The notes beneath the pieces were generated by a model. The model had not been told where the DNA came from. It saw only the letters and a program-made list of their open reading frames with translations, and made no database searches. A stretch of DNA of 64,000 bases from Nitrospira sp. CR1.3 (GTDB taxonomy: Bacteria > Nitrospirota > Nitrospiria > Nitrospirales > Nitrospiraceae), in assembly GCA_014055525.1 (NCBI GenBank), contig WIAH01000011.1, positions 1 through 64,000 of the forward strand, given 5' to 3'. Both the position numbers and the translations under genes were made by a program. Shown here in pieces: positions 9,592 through 19,420 of the stretch. How positions within the stretch are numbered: position 1 is the first letter of the stretch; every line of letters begins with the position of its first letter.

Positions 9592-10903
9592 GCGGCTCCT
9601 GACCAGTTTTCAGAATATTTTCAAGATTCCCGAGCTGCGGACCCGGATCCTCTTTACCCTCGGGATGCTGGTGGTCTATCGGGTCGGCGCGCATATTCCG
9701 ACGCCTGGCATCAACGGCGAAGCGCTTCAAGAATTTCTGCAAAAGCAGGGCGGTGCGCTGCTCGGGTTCTTGGACATTTTTTCGGGCGGCTCGCTGTCGC
9801 GGTTAACGATCTTTGCGCTCGGCATCATGCCGTATATCAGCGCATCGATCATTCTGCAATTATTGACGGTGGTGATTCCGCATCTTTCGAAGCTCGCCAA
9901 AGAAGGCGAGCGCGGGCGGAAAAAGATCATTCAGTACACCCGGTTCGGCACGATCGGGATCGCGCTGATTCAGGGGTTCGGCATCGCCGTCGGTCTCGAG
10001 CAGATGAACAGCGGCGCCTTCGTGCTCGATAAGGGATGGGGGTTCCGCCTGATGACGGTGATCACCCTGACCGCCGGTACCGGTTTCTTAATGTGGCTCG
10101 GCGAGCAAATCACCGAGCGCGGAATCGGCAACGGAATCTCGCTGATTATTTTTGCGGGCATCGTCGCCCGTCTTCCGGCAGCGGTCGCGCAGACGTTCGA
10201 TCTCTACAAGGTCGGACAACTGAGCTTCATACTGCTCGCCGCGCTCGCCGTCTTGATGGTCGCCGTGGTGGCCGCGATCGTGTTTCTTGAAAGCGGCCGG
10301 CGCAAAGTGCCGGTTCAGTATGCGAAACGGGTTGTGGGTCGACGGGTCTACGGCGGGCAGAGCACGCATATTCCGCTGAAGATCAACACGGCCGGCGTCA
10401 TTCCTCCGATCTTCGCGTCGTCGATTATTGCGTTTCCGGCAACGATCGCCGGCTTTTTCGAAACGCCGTGGGTCAAGGCCATCGGGGCGCAGCTGGCGCC
10501 GGGATCGCTCTTGTATACCTTGATGTACGTCGGGCTCATTCTGTTTTTCTGTTTTTTCTATACGGCGGTGGTGCTCAATCCGGTGGACATGGCTGACAAC
10601 ATGAAGAAGTACGGAGGTTTCATCCCCGGTATCCGGCCGGGGCAGAGGACTTCCGACTATATCTATAAGGTACTGACGCATATTACGTTCGCCGGGGCAA
10701 TTTACCTGGCCATCGTCTGCGTAATTCCGGAATTCCTAATTTACAAATTGAATGTACCGTTTTATTTCGGCGGCACTTCGCTCCTGATCGTCATCGGTGT
10801 CGGACTCGATACGGCCCAGCAAATTGAATCGCACATGCTGATGCGCAACTACGAAGGATTCTTGGGTAAAGGGATGGGACCTCTACGCGGACGGAGCGGT
10901 TGA
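9584..10903 (+). CDS. secY: Preprotein translocase subunit SecY
   Basis: 439 residues with about ten hydrophobic segments. Family motifs include RVGAHIPTPGIN after helix 1, LGIMPYISASIILQLL, the cytoplasmic AKEGERGRKKIIQYTR loop and GGTSLLIVIGVGLDTAQQIESHMLMRNYEGFL near the C terminus. SecY is the channel of the general secretion pathway. GTG start, inside the end of rplO. Confidence 0.97.
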   Translation: MFERLLTSFQNIFKIPELRTRILFTLGMLVVYRVGAHIPTPGINGEALQEFLQKQGGALLGFLDIFSGGSLSRLTIFALGIMPYISASIILQLLTVVIPHLSKLAKEGERGRKKIIQYTRFGTIGIALIQGFGIAVGLEQMNSGAFVLDKGWGFRLMTVITLTAGTGFLMWLGEQITERGIGNGISLIIFAGIVARLPAAVAQTFDLYKVGQLSFILLAALAVLMVAVVAAIVFLESGRRKVPVQYAKRVVGRRVYGGQSTHIPLKINTAGVIPPIFASSIIAFPATIAGFFETPWVKAIGAQLAPGSLLYTLMYVGLILFFCFFYTAVVLNPVDMADNMKKYGGFIPGIRPGQRTSDYIYKVLTHITFAGAIYLAIVCVIPEFLIYKLNVPFYFGGTSLLIVIGVGLDTAQQIESHMLMRNYEGFLGKGMGPLRGRSG

Positions 10904-10908
10904 AGCTC

Positions 10909-11565
10909 ATGCGTGTCGTATTCCTCGGGGCGCCGGGAGTCGGCAAGGGTACGCAGGCGGACCGAGTCGCTTCGAAGTTCAAGAGTGTGAAAATCTCGAC
11001 GGGCGATCTGCTTCGAGAAGCTGTGAGAAATCAGTCGCCGTTGGGCCGCGAAGCGAAAAGCTACATGGACCAGGGAAAGCTGGTTCCGGATTCGGTGGTG
11101 ATCGGGCTCGTGCGGGACAAACTCCGTGAGCCAAGCAGTGCGAACGGGTTCGTGCTGGACGGCTTCCCGCGGACAGTTCCTCAAGCCGAGGAATTGGGAG
11201 ACGTTCTGAAGTCGGCGAAGACACCGTTAGACCGCGTCCTGAATTTTCAGGTGTCTCGCGAAGACGTCATTAGGCGGCTGAGCGGGCGTCGGAGTTGCCC
11301 GAAGTGTCAGGCGACATTTCACGTGGACTTTGCCCCGTCAAAGACGGGAGATGCGTGCGATCGATGCGGCGAAGCCTTGGTGCAGCGGAGTGATGACCGG
11401 CGGGAGGCGATCGAAACGAGACTCAAAGTCTATGAAGAGCAAACGGCTCCGCTGATTCAGTATTACCGCAATCTGCATCTTCTGTCGGAACTTGACGGAT
11501 CGGGCACAGTCGATGCGGTATTTGAGTCCTTGTCCCGGGTGCTGGCGCCGTACAAGCCGACATGA
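10909..11565 (+). CDS. adk: Adenylate kinase, zinc-LID type
   Basis: 218 residues. The P-loop GAPGVGKGTQ is at residues 7-16, and the GFPRTVPQAE NMP-binding motif is present. The LID domain carries four cysteines (CPKC and CDRC) expected to bind zinc. The enzyme interconverts ATP+AMP and 2 ADP. A TTG at 10900 overlapping the secY stop would add three residues. I prefer the ATG at 10909 because the beta-strand MRVVFLGAPG begins there in the family. Confidence 0.94.
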   Translation: MRVVFLGAPGVGKGTQADRVASKFKSVKISTGDLLREAVRNQSPLGREAKSYMDQGKLVPDSVVIGLVRDKLREPSSANGFVLDGFPRTVPQAEELGDVLKSAKTPLDRVLNFQVSREDVIRRLSGRRSCPKCQATFHVDFAPSKTGDACDRCGEALVQRSDDRREAIETRLKVYEEQTAPLIQYYRNLHLLSELDGSGTVDAVFESLSRVLAPYKPT

Positions 11566-12311
11566 TCATACTGAAGACGCCAGAAGAAATTGCCGTCATG
11601 GCAAAGGCGTCAAGAGTGGTGGCTGAAGCCCTGGAGGTCCTGAGGAAAGCGGTCAAGCCCGGTGTCACAACGGACGAACTGGACCGGCTGGCGGAGGCGG
11701 AGATTCGGTCGCGCGGGGCGCAGCCGGCGTTCAAAGGGTATCGGAACTATCCCAAGACGCTTTGTGCGTCGGTGAATGAACAGGTCGTGCACGGGATTCC
11801 CTCCAAGCGTGTGTTGAAGGAGGGAGACATTATCGGGCTCGATCTCGGCGCGATTGTCGGAGGGTTCTACGGAGATTCTGCGGTGACCGTCGGAGTCGGG
11901 CAGATCGACGAGGAGGCGGCGAAGCTAGTTCGCGTGACGGAGGAAGCGCTGACGCTGGGAATCGAACAGGCTGTGGTGGGGAATCGGTTATCGGACATCT
12001 CCCACGCCGTTCAGCGGCATGTCGAAGCGGCAGGCTACGCCGTCGTCACAGAGTTTGTCGGACATGGCATCGGTCGACAGCTCCACGAGGAACCACAGGT
12101 CCCAAATTACGGGAAGCCGGGGCAGGGTCCTCGGTTACAACATGGAATGGTGCTGGCTATCGAACCGATGGTCAATATGGGCGGGGCTGCGGTCAGGGTC
12201 TTGGATGATCGCTGGACGGCGGTCACCACGGATGGGAGCTGGTCGGCTCACTTTGAACATACGATCGCCATTCAGCCGGAGGGACCGGCGAGAATACTGA
12301 GTCGGCTTTGA
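11562..12311 (+). CDS. map: Methionine aminopeptidase, type I
   Basis: 249 residues. The five metal ligands are visible: two Asp in GLDLGAIVGGFYGDSAV, His in GHGIGRQLHE, Glu in AIEPMVNMG and Glu in FEHTIAI. The enzyme removes the initiator methionine from nascent proteins. It overlaps adk by 4 bases (ATGA). The secY-adk-map-infA order is classic. Confidence 0.96.
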   Translation: MIILKTPEEIAVMAKASRVVAEALEVLRKAVKPGVTTDELDRLAEAEIRSRGAQPAFKGYRNYPKTLCASVNEQVVHGIPSKRVLKEGDIIGLDLGAIVGGFYGDSAVTVGVGQIDEEAAKLVRVTEEALTLGIEQAVVGNRLSDISHAVQRHVEAAGYAVVTEFVGHGIGRQLHEEPQVPNYGKPGQGPRLQHGMVLAIEPMVNMGGAAVRVLDDRWTAVTTDGSWSAHFEHTIAIQPEGPARILSRL

Positions 12312-12355
12312 GGGGGGACGGAATGGTCGACGGGTGTCGGAAAGGATAAGGGTTC

Positions 12356-12574
12356 GTGCCCAAGGAAGATATTATCGAGATTCAAGGAACCGTGGCAGAA
12401 ACCTTACCGAACGCAATGTTTCGCGTGCAGCTCGACAACGGTCACAAGATTCTGGCTCACATTTCGGGAAAGATGCGCATGCACTTCATCCGCATTCTTC
12501 CCGGAGACAAAGTGACCGTCGAGATGTCGCCGTATGATCTGACCCGTGGGCGAATCACATATCGGTTCAAGTAG
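12356..12574 (+). CDS. infA: Translation initiation factor IF-1
   Basis: 72 residues, the standard IF-1 length and OB fold. It begins [22 protein letters not shown] and ends [14 protein letters not shown]. It binds the 30S A site during initiation. GTG start. It lies 15 bases before rpmJ. Confidence 0.96.
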   Translation: MPKEDIIEIQGTVAETLPNAMFRVQLDNGHKILAHISGKMRMHFIRILPGDKVTVEMSPYDLTRGRITYRFK

Positions 12575-12589
12575 GAGCGTGAAAGGGAC

Positions 12590-12703
12590 ATGAAGGTCAA
12601 ATCATCCGTCAAGCCGATCTGTGCGAAGTGCAAGGTAGTTCGACGCCGAGGCGTCGTGCGGATTCTTTGCGAGAATCCGCGGCACAAGCAGCGGCAAGGC
12701 TGA
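12590..12703 (+). CDS. rpmJ: 50S ribosomal protein L36
   Basis: 37 residues, read directly from the sequence. [20 protein letters not shown] is followed by a segment with a third Cys ([13 protein letters not shown]) and a His, giving the CxxC-C-H zinc knuckle of the C+ L36 form. An AAAGGGAC site precedes the ATG. Expected position between infA and rpsM. Confidence 0.95.
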   Translation: MKVKSSVKPICAKCKVVRRRGVVRILCENPRHKQRQG

Positions 12704-12792
12704 GAACGTTGTTCGTCAAACGTGAAACGTTGAGCGTCTCGCGATTCGCAAATAGCGCGTAACGGTTCACGGTTCGACCGAAGGGAGAAAAG

Positions 12793-13188
12793 ATGGCACG
12801 CATTGCCGGTGTGGATTTGCCGAGGGAAAAGCGGTCGGATATCGGCCTGACCTACGTGTTCGGGATCGGGCGGGCGGCAGCCCGCTACATTCTCGACAAG
12901 GCCGGAATTGATGGGGCGATTCGCGTAAAGGATCTGAGCGAGGACCAGATCGTCAAGATTCGCGAAATCATCGATCAGGAGTATCAGGTCGAAGGCGACC
13001 TCAGAAAAACATTCTCCATGAACATTAAGCGATTGATCGACACCGGAACATACCGGGGGTTGCGTCATCGCAAAGGGCTGCCAGTCCGAGGCCAGCGTTC
13101 GAAGACGAATGCGCGGACCAGAAAAGGTCGCCGCACAGGAGTCGGAAGCAAGCCGAAACCGGCGGCGCGCCCAGCACCCAGCGCCTAA
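12793..13188 (+). CDS. rpsM: 30S ribosomal protein S13
   Basis: 131 residues with a helix-two-turn-helix region and a basic C-terminal tail ([25 protein letters not shown]). It starts [15 protein letters not shown]13 contacts P-site tRNA and the intersubunit bridge. An 89-base gap after rpmJ contains only short CGT/ACG-rich sequence. Confidence 0.96.
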   Translation: MARIAGVDLPREKRSDIGLTYVFGIGRAAARYILDKAGIDGAIRVKDLSEDQIVKIREIIDQEYQVEGDLRKTFSMNIKRLIDTGTYRGLRHRKGLPVRGQRSKTNARTRKGRRTGVGSKPKPAARPAPSA

Positions 13189-13212
13189 TCTCTCTCGTCG
13201 TAGGAGCTTCTA

Positions 13213-13596
13213 ATGAGCGTAAAAAAGGGAAAAAAGAAGGAGCGGCGGATCGTCCAGAGCGGGATCGCCCACGTGCAGGCCTCGTTCAACAACACCATCG
13301 TGACGATAACCGACATGAGCGGCAATACCGTCGTATGGGCAAGCGCGGGCAATCAGGGATTCAAGGGCTCTCGAAAGAGCACGCCGTTTGCGGCTCAACG
13401 GGCGGGAGAAGCCGCGGCGCGAAAGGCGATGGAAAGCGGGATGCGTCAGGTCGATGTCTATGTTAACGGGCCTGGTTCGGGTCGCGAGTCGGCCATCCGC
13501 TCGCTTCAAGGGGCGGGACTTCGGATTAACCTGATTCGTGATGTCACGCCGATTCCGCACAATGGATGCCGGCCGCCGAAACGGCGCCGGGTGTAA
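13213..13596 (+). CDS. rpsK: 30S ribosomal protein S11
   Basis: 127 residues. [19 protein letters not shown] and the C-terminal [18 protein letters not shown] are invariant S11 features. S11 forms part of the 30S platform and the mRNA exit channel. Strong TAGGAG ribosome-binding site. Confidence 0.97.
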   Translation: MSVKKGKKKERRIVQSGIAHVQASFNNTIVTITDMSGNTVVWASAGNQGFKGSRKSTPFAAQRAGEAAARKAMESGMRQVDVYVNGPGSGRESAIRSLQGAGLRINLIRDVTPIPHNGCRPPKRRRV

Positions 13597-13676
13597 GGGG
13601 CGAATCATAAGGTTGAGCGTAAAAAGAATTTCCGGACACATGCCGGTGGCGTTGTTCGGTAACCGGAGGTAGAGAA

Positions 13677-14303
13677 GTGGCAAAGTATCGTGGTCCCGTC
13701 TGTCGGTTGTGTCGACGCGAAGGGGAAAAACTTTTCCTGAAAGGCTCGCGCTGCATGACGGAAAAATGTGCCATCGAGCGTCGGAGTTATCCGCCTGGCC
13801 AACACGGGCAGGGGCGTCAGCGGACTTCCGATTACAGCCTGCAGCTTCGGGAGAAGCAGAAGTTGCGGCGGATCTACGGACTACAGGAAAGGCAATTCCG
13901 CGGCGTGTTTGAGCGGGCGGAACGCCAAACCGGCGTCACCGGTGAAGCGTTGCTGCGACTGCTTGAATCTCGACTCGACAACGTTGCCTATCGGCTGGGA
14001 TTTGGCGCATCTCGGCGAGAGGCGCGTCAGTTGGTCAGTCATGGCCACGTAATGGTGAACGGCAGAAAGACCAATGTGCCTGGGGCGCTGGTGAAGGCCG
14101 GAGACGTCGTGGCGGTTCGTGAACGGAGCCGGAGTTTGGTATCCATCCAGTCGTCATTGGAATCGGTCGAGGGAAGAGGCATCCCCGAGTGGCTTGAGCT
14201 GGATAAGGCGGGATTCAAGGGCACGGTGCGCGCGCTTCCAACGAAAGACCAGATTACGTTGCCGGTGAACGAGCAGATGGTCGTGGAGCTGTACTCGAGA
14301 TAA
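13677..14303 (+). CDS. rpsD: 30S ribosomal protein S4
   Basis: 208 residues. The N-terminal domain has a cysteine set (CRLC plus two further Cys up to CAIERR), the zinc-binding form. The S4 RNA-binding domain ([31 protein letters not shown]) is central. S4 is a primary 16S binder. GTG start after GGAGG. Confidence 0.96.
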   Translation: MAKYRGPVCRLCRREGEKLFLKGSRCMTEKCAIERRSYPPGQHGQGRQRTSDYSLQLREKQKLRRIYGLQERQFRGVFERAERQTGVTGEALLRLLESRLDNVAYRLGFGASRREARQLVSHGHVMVNGRKTNVPGALVKAGDVVAVRERSRSLVSIQSSLESVEGRGIPEWLELDKAGFKGTVRALPTKDQITLPVNEQMVVELYSR

Positions 14304-14382
14304 CGGTGACTTCATACAGCACCGCTCCCCGCAGAATGCATCGCAGGGAATGGATGGGCGCTGACACAATGAAGGGGGACTC

Positions 14383-15384
14383 ATGATCAAAGCGATGAAG
14401 GACTTTCAGATCCCTTTGCGGGTCGAAGTCGACAAAGAAACAATCTCTCCGACCTTCGGCCGGTTTTCCACGGAGGCCTTTGAACGGGGATTCGGGACGA
14501 CAGTCGGCAATGCGTTGCGTCGCGTGCTGCTGTCCTCTTTGACCGGCGCGGCCGTGACTACGGTGAAAATCGAGGGCGTCCTGCACGAGTTTTCCACGAT
14601 CCCCGGGGTGACGGAGGACGTGACATCCATTATTCTAAACGTCAAGGGGTTGCGGCTGGCGCTCCATACGGATAAGCCAAAGACGATCCGCCTGAAGAAG
14701 AAGGGGCCGGGAGAAGCAAAGGGCTCGGACATCATCCACGATGCCGACATCACGATCCTGACGCCCAACCTTCATATCGCGACACTGGACAAGGACGCGA
14801 CCTTGGATATGGAAATGACGATCAAGCACGGGCGTGGCTATGTCCCGGCTGAGCGGAATAAGGAAGAGGGGCTTCCCATCGGCGTGATCGCCATCGATTC
14901 AATCTTTTCGCCGATCAAGCGGGTGAACTTTCAGGTCGAAAACGCCCGCGTGGGCCGCATGACCGACTACGATAAATTGACTTTAGAAATTTGGACGGAC
15001 GGGACGATTTCGCCGCGCGATGCCCTTTCGACGGCGGCGGGAATCTTGCGCGATCACGTGGATATCTTCATCAACCCAGAGGCCCGAGTCGAGGGACGGG
15101 GAGAGTTGGCGGGCGATGAAGCGCAACGTGAGATCAATAAGAATCTGTTCCGCAGCGTGAACGAGCTGGAATTGTCCGTTCGTGCGGCAAACTGCCTGAA
15201 AAATGCCAACATCAAGACGATCGCCGATCTGGTGCAAAAGACTGAAGCGGAAATGCTGAAAACCAAGAACTTCGGCAAGAAATCGCTGAATGAGATTAAG
15301 GAAATCCTGACGGAAATGGGGCTGGGTTTGGGGGTGAAGTTGGACGCGGTGCCTTCAAACGGAAATCCCAAGCCGGCTGAGTAA
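14383..15384 (+). CDS. rpoA: RNA polymerase alpha subunit
   Basis: 333 residues. The N-terminal dimerisation and assembly domain carries FERGFGTTVGNALRRVLLSSLTGAAV. The C-terminal domain (NELELSVRAANCLKNANIKTIADL onward) contains the UP-element and activator-binding helices. The ATG at 14383 has a GGGGGA site 5 bases upstream; a second ATG follows at 14395. Confidence 0.97.
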   Translation: MIKAMKDFQIPLRVEVDKETISPTFGRFSTEAFERGFGTTVGNALRRVLLSSLTGAAVTTVKIEGVLHEFSTIPGVTEDVTSIILNVKGLRLALHTDKPKTIRLKKKGPGEAKGSDIIHDADITILTPNLHIATLDKDATLDMEMTIKHGRGYVPAERNKEEGLPIGVIAIDSIFSPIKRVNFQVENARVGRMTDYDKLTLEIWTDGTISPRDALSTAAGILRDHVDIFINPEARVEGRGELAGDEAQREINKNLFRSVNELELSVRAANCLKNANIKTIADLVQKTEAEMLKTKNFGKKSLNEIKEILTEMGLGLGVKLDAVPSNGNPKPAE

Positions 15385-15400
15385 CGAACGAGAGGGAACC

Positions 15401-15811
15401 GTGCGTCATAGAAAAAAAGGCAGACAGCTCGGTCGGCAGACCAAGCATCGATGGGCATTATTCAGAAGTCTGGTGACATCGCTTCTCGAGCACGAGCGGA
15501 TCGAAACCACGGAGGCCAAAGCGAAAGAGATCCGTGGCTTTGCCGACCGCATGATCACACTCGGCAAGGAAGGATCGCTCCCTGCTCGCCGGCGGGCGCT
15601 CAGCTTTCTTCGCAGTAAGGATGTGGTCTCGAAGTTGTTCAGCGATGTGGCGGTTCGGTTCAAGGATCGGCCGGGCGGATATACCAGAATGGTGAAGACG
15701 CGGCGGCGGATCGGGGATGCCGCTGAACTCGTCGCGATCGAACTTGTGACCCGCCCGGATACGGCTTCGGCGAAAAAAGCCGCCCCTGCAGTTCCGGGTT
15801 CGAAGTCTTAG
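15401..15811 (+). CDS. rplQ: 50S ribosomal protein L17
   Basis: 136 residues. MRHRKKGRQLGRQTKHRWALFRSLVTSLLEHERIETTEAKAKE is the L17 signature. A short Ala/Lys-rich tail follows the conserved KTRRRIGDAAELVAIELV end. GTG start. Last gene of the alpha operon. Confidence 0.96.
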   Translation: MRHRKKGRQLGRQTKHRWALFRSLVTSLLEHERIETTEAKAKEIRGFADRMITLGKEGSLPARRRALSFLRSKDVVSKLFSDVAVRFKDRPGGYTRMVKTRRRIGDAAELVAIELVTRPDTASAKKAAPAVPGSKS

Positions 15812-15824
15812 CTCCCATGATGCT

Positions 15825-15851
15825 CGACGGGACTCTATGTGGGTCTCGTCG
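15825..15851 (+). terminator. Hairpin after rplQ (weak terminator candidate)
   Basis: A 9-bp stem (15825-15833 with 15843-15851, one G-U) with a 9-base loop lies 13 bases after the rplQ stop. A T-run follows only some 30 bases later (15889-15896), so this is not a textbook intrinsic terminator. Its position at the operon end is the main support. Confidence 0.35.
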
Positions 15852-15931
15852 GGCTATCCGACACTTCTTCCTGCCAGAATCAGTCAGGACTTTTTTCTCC
15901 TAAATTCAATGAGCCGGCAGGTGGGAACGAG

Positions 15932-15960
15932 TTTACTTGCTCCGGCCCACATGCTACTAT
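15932..15960 (+). promoter_or_regulatory. Sigma-70-type promoter upstream of lptC
   Basis: TTTACT (15932-15937) and TACTAT (15955-15960) are spaced 17 bases apart, each matching consensus at four of six positions. This sits about 30 bases before lptC, after the end of the ribosomal operon. Confidence 0.5.
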
Positions 15961-15991
15961 CGTGCCAGCGATTCAATCGAAGGTAAGCTGG

Positions 15992-16573
15992 GTGCGTAAC
16001 ATGTGGAGAAGTCTGGCACAACGAGGCCTATTGGGCTTGAGCGTAGTGCTGGCCTGCTATTTAGTCTATCTGCTCATGACGAACTCGACCTCAGCCCCGC
16101 CGCCAACGGCCGCAGGTCCCGGCGCAATGGATCAAGCCGACGCAACAATCTCTCGATTCACGTTTACCCAAACCAAGGGTGACAAGGTCCAGTGGCAAGT
16201 TGATGCCAAGCAAGCGCGGCTCTTCGAGCTGGACAAGCGCGCCCGCCTCGAAACTGTTGCGGTCACACTGTTCGGGAGAGAAGGGAAGGAGCTGACGGTT
16301 GAGGGGGATGAAGGAACCTTGGATACGGACACGAAGAATTTTGTTCTGGCCAACCGATCCGAGCCGCTCGTGCTCCGGACGCAAAGCGGATATACCATTT
16401 ATACAAATCATCTGGCTTGGACGGACGAGACGCGGGAGATTCGAACAAAAGATCCCGTCCGTATTGTGGGACACGGACTGGAAGTCACGGGGATAGGGCT
16501 CTTGGGGCATCTCGATAGGGAAGAGTTCGAAGTGCTGGAGGATGTGCATGTTAACGTGGCTCCAGCGTCCTAG
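15992..16573 (+). CDS. lptC: LPS export protein LptC
   Basis: About 193 residues. An N-terminal membrane anchor (LGLSVVLACYLVYLLM) is followed by a periplasmic LptC/OstA-like beta-jellyroll domain with repeated short strands (KGDKVQWQVDAKQARLF). LptC bridges the inner-membrane LptBFG exporter and periplasmic LptA. The frame extends upstream without family resemblance. GTG at 15992 has AAGG 8 bases upstream; ATG at 16001 is the alternative. First gene of lptC-lptA-lptB-rpoN. Confidence 0.85.
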   Translation: MRNMWRSLAQRGLLGLSVVLACYLVYLLMTNSTSAPPPTAAGPGAMDQADATISRFTFTQTKGDKVQWQVDAKQARLFELDKRARLETVAVTLFGREGKELTVEGDEGTLDTDTKNFVLANRSEPLVLRTQSGYTIYTNHLAWTDETREIRTKDPVRIVGHGLEVTGIGLLGHLDREEFEVLEDVHVNVAPAS

Positions 16574-17105
16574 CGCTGTGTTGATTGCCATCTTGTTGTC
16601 GCCTCATACGGCACCCGCGGCTCCGGTCGCTGCGGGTGCCGACCAAGACGTCAGCACGACCATCACATCGAAGAAGATGACGGTCAAGAATCATGACAGC
16701 CAGGCGATTTTCGAGGGCGCCGTCGTGCTGACTCGCGGTACCCTGGTTGTCTATTCTGATCGTATGATCGTTTCGTTCGGTTCACCGGAACCGAACGGAG
16801 GCGAGGAACGAAAGACTCGGGAAGCCTCCCAGCGGAAAGGTCCTGAGACGGTATCGAACCGCGCGGTTAACAAGATCGAAGCGACGGGTCGGGTCAAGAT
16901 CGAGCGTGACAATGGAAACGCGACGTGTGAAAAAGCGGTCTATTATCGTGAAGAGGATAAGATTGTGCTGACCGGGTCTCCAGTGGCATGGGAGAAAGGT
17001 ACAAGAGTCAGCGGGAAGCAGATCACGATGTTTTTGGCCGAAGATCGGAGTGTGGTCGAAGGAGGTTCCCACGTGAGAATCGAAGCGGACGGGGGAACAA
17101 AATGA
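16542..17105 (+). CDS. lptA: LPS transport periplasmic protein LptA
   Basis: 187 residues with a signal peptide (AVLIAILLSPHTAPA, then AAPVAAG) and an OstA domain (ITSKKMTVKNHDSQAIFEGAVVLTRGTLVVYSDRM). LptA monomers form the periplasmic bridge for LPS. The start (GTG 16542 or ATG 16548) lies inside the end of lptC, so the genes overlap and are probably coupled. A Glu/Arg/Lys-rich insertion sits mid-domain. Confidence 0.88.
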   Translation: MCMLTWLQRPSAVLIAILLSPHTAPAAPVAAGADQDVSTTITSKKMTVKNHDSQAIFEGAVVLTRGTLVVYSDRMIVSFGSPEPNGGEERKTREASQRKGPETVSNRAVNKIEATGRVKIERDNGNATCEKAVYYREEDKIVLTGSPVAWEKGTRVSGKQITMFLAEDRSVVEGGSHVRIEADGGTK

Positions 17106-17884
17106 CCGAGGTCGCGCAGGTGCATCCGGCCGCCGTTCAGCCTGTAGGCCAGAACTCTCGAAAGATTTCACTCCAGGCGACGGGGCTGGTGAAGAGTTTT
17201 CGTTCACGGAAAGTCGTGAAGGGCGTGTCCGTACAGGTTCAAGCCGGAGAAGTTGTCGGTTTGCTTGGGCCGAACGGGGCCGGTAAGACGACGATCTTCG
17301 ACATGATGGTCGGTCTGACGCAACCGGATGAAGGGGCGATCACGCTGGATGACGAGCCGTTGACAGATTTGCCCATGTACAAGCGTGCGCGGAAAGGGAT
17401 CGGGTATCTTCCTCAGGAATCATCGGTTTTCAGACGCCTATCGGTTGAGGACAATATTCTGGCAATTCTCGAAATGCTGGATTACTCTCGAACAGAACGG
17501 ACCGAGCGGGTTGAGTCATTGCTGAAAGAACTGGATCTTGGGCATATCCGTAGGAGCATGGCCTACGCCCTGTCCGGCGGAGAGCGACGCAGGCTTGAAA
17601 TTACCAGGGCCTTGGCTACCAGCCCCTTGTTCATGCTCTTGGACGAGCCGTTTGCCGGAATCGATCCCATAGCCGTGGCCGATATCCAGCAAATCATTAC
17701 ACGGCTGAAAGAGAAGGGCATCGGAATTCTCATCACGGACCACAACGTTCAGGAAACCCTCTCCATCACTGATCGCGCCTACATTATCAATGAAGGATTG
17801 ATTTTGGAGGCGGGGTCTCCCGAATCGATCGTGAAGAGCGAAACTGCTCGAGCCGTATATTTGGGCGATCGGTTCAAGTTGTAA
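17102..17884 (+). CDS. lptB: LPS export ABC transporter ATPase LptB
   Basis: 260 residues. Walker A is GPNGAGKTT, the signature is LSGGERRRLEITRAL, Walker B is LLDEPFAGIDP and the switch His is in ITDHNV. The FAGIDPIAVADIQ wording is typical of LptB. About 26 extra N-terminal residues precede the usual start. The ATG overlaps the lptA stop. It powers LPS extraction with LptFG, which are not in the window. Confidence 0.94.
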   Translation: MTEVAQVHPAAVQPVGQNSRKISLQATGLVKSFRSRKVVKGVSVQVQAGEVVGLLGPNGAGKTTIFDMMVGLTQPDEGAITLDDEPLTDLPMYKRARKGIGYLPQESSVFRRLSVEDNILAILEMLDYSRTERTERVESLLKELDLGHIRRSMAYALSGGERRRLEITRALATSPLFMLLDEPFAGIDPIAVADIQQIITRLKEKGIGILITDHNVQETLSITDRAYIINEGLILEAGSPESIVKSETARAVYLGDRFKL

Positions 17885-17896
17885 GGAGCGCCTGCA

Positions 17897-19420
17897 TTGT
17901 CGATGAAATTACGACTCGACCTGAAGCTGAGCCAAAAGCTCATCATGACGCCGCAATTGCAGCAGGCAATCAAGCTGTTGCAACTGTCTCGACTGGAGCT
18001 GCAGCAAAGTTTGGCTCAACATTTGATGGACAATCCACTCCTGGACGAAGTGCCTTCCGAGGCTGAAGACAACGAAGCAGGAACGACCGATGAACAGGCA
18101 GAGGAATCCGCTGCTTCGGCGTCGACGAACACCGAGGCGTCCGATAAGGAGGAAACGACTCCTGAAGAGCGCGATACACCCGAAGAAGCGTCGGCAGCGG
18201 GATGGGAGGAATACTTCGACACCGATCGACGGACTGGTGGTGGGGAGCGCCAATCCTCGTCGGCGGAGGAGTTTCCCTCGTACGAACAGACGGTGGCGAA
18301 GGCCACGTCGCTTGAGGATCATTTGCTCTGGCAGCTCTCCTTGTCCGGTTTGTCAGAACGGCAGAAAGCGATCGGTCGACTCCTGATCGGCAATCTCGAT
18401 GACGACGGGTATCTGCGAATGCCCCTGGCGGAAATTGTCAGCGGGACCGAATTCACGGAAGCGGAGGTTGAGTCCGTTCTGCGGGACATCCAGACTTTTG
18501 ATCCGACCGGAGTCGGTGCTCGAGACCTTCCCGAATGTCTCCTCTTACAGCTCGGGCATCTGGGAAAAAGCGCAATCGGATCGTTGGGCGCTCGTCCAGG
18601 CGCTTTGAGAGGATCGATTGTCGAAGCAATCGTTCAGCATCATCTCAAGGACCTTGAGAAGAAACAGTATGCCCGCGTCGCCAAGGCTCTTGATGTGACG
18701 GTGGAGGAAGTGTTGCAGGCCACCAAGGTAATCGAAGCGCTTGAGCCGAAACCGGGGCGCCCTTTTGCCAACACGCAGAATTATGTGATCGTGCCGGATG
18801 TCTTCGTCGTGAAGAATGAAGGGGAGTGGGTGGTTCTGCTGAATGATGACGGGTTGCCTCGCATGCGCATCAGTCCCTATTACAAGCAACTCATGTCCTC
18901 GGGCCAAGGCGGGTCATCCGAAACGAAGGCCTATCTCGATGAGAGGCTTCGCGCGGCACAATGGGTCATTCGCAGCATCGAGCAGCGCAATAAAACCATC
19001 GTGAAGGTCGTCTCGAGCATCGTCAAATTCCAGGAACAATTTTTTGAGCGCGGCGTCGAATATCTGAAACCTCTGGTGCTGAAGCAGGTGGCTGAGGACA
19101 TCGGCATGCACGAGTCCACCATCAGCCGGGTGACGGCCAACAAATACATGTATTGTCCGCAAGGGATGTTGGAACTCAAGTTTTTCTTCAACGCCGGTCT
19201 CCAGAGGGCGGATCAGCCGAGTGACATGCTCTCTTCCGTGACGGTCAGAGAAATGATTCGAAAAATGGTTGCTGCGGAAGATGCCCGTCATCCGTTGAAG
19301 GACGAAGAGATCGCCGCACGCCTTCGAGATCAACAGGTGTTGATCGCCAGGCGGACGGTCGCGAAATATCGGGCCGAGGAGAACATTCCGCCGGCGACCC
19401 AGCGCAAACAATTTTTCTAG
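17897..19420 (+). CDS. rpoN: RNA polymerase sigma-54 factor RpoN
   Basis: 507 residues. Region I is Gln/Leu-rich (LKLSQKLIMTPQLQQAIKLLQLSRLELQQ) and acidic region II follows (about residues 50-110). The core-binding and DNA-binding domains come next, and the RpoN box ARRTVAKYR sits near the C terminus. Sigma-54 directs activator-dependent transcription, often of nitrogen genes. TTG at 17897 is chosen because AAGGAG ends 8 bases upstream; ATG at 17903 is 14 bases away. I found no clear -24/-12 element in the window. Confidence 0.96.
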   Translation: MSMKLRLDLKLSQKLIMTPQLQQAIKLLQLSRLELQQSLAQHLMDNPLLDEVPSEAEDNEAGTTDEQAEESAASASTNTEASDKEETTPEERDTPEEASAAGWEEYFDTDRRTGGGERQSSSAEEFPSYEQTVAKATSLEDHLLWQLSLSGLSERQKAIGRLLIGNLDDDGYLRMPLAEIVSGTEFTEAEVESVLRDIQTFDPTGVGARDLPECLLLQLGHLGKSAIGSLGARPGALRGSIVEAIVQHHLKDLEKKQYARVAKALDVTVEEVLQATKVIEALEPKPGRPFANTQNYVIVPDVFVVKNEGEWVVLLNDDGLPRMRISPYYKQLMSSGQGGSSETKAYLDERLRAAQWVIRSIEQRNKTIVKVVSSIVKFQEQFFERGVEYLKPLVLKQVAEDIGMHESTISRVTANKYMYCPQGMLELKFFFNAGLQRADQPSDMLSSVTVREMIRKMVAAEDARHPLKDEEIAARLRDQQVLIARRTVAKYRAEENIPPATQRKQFF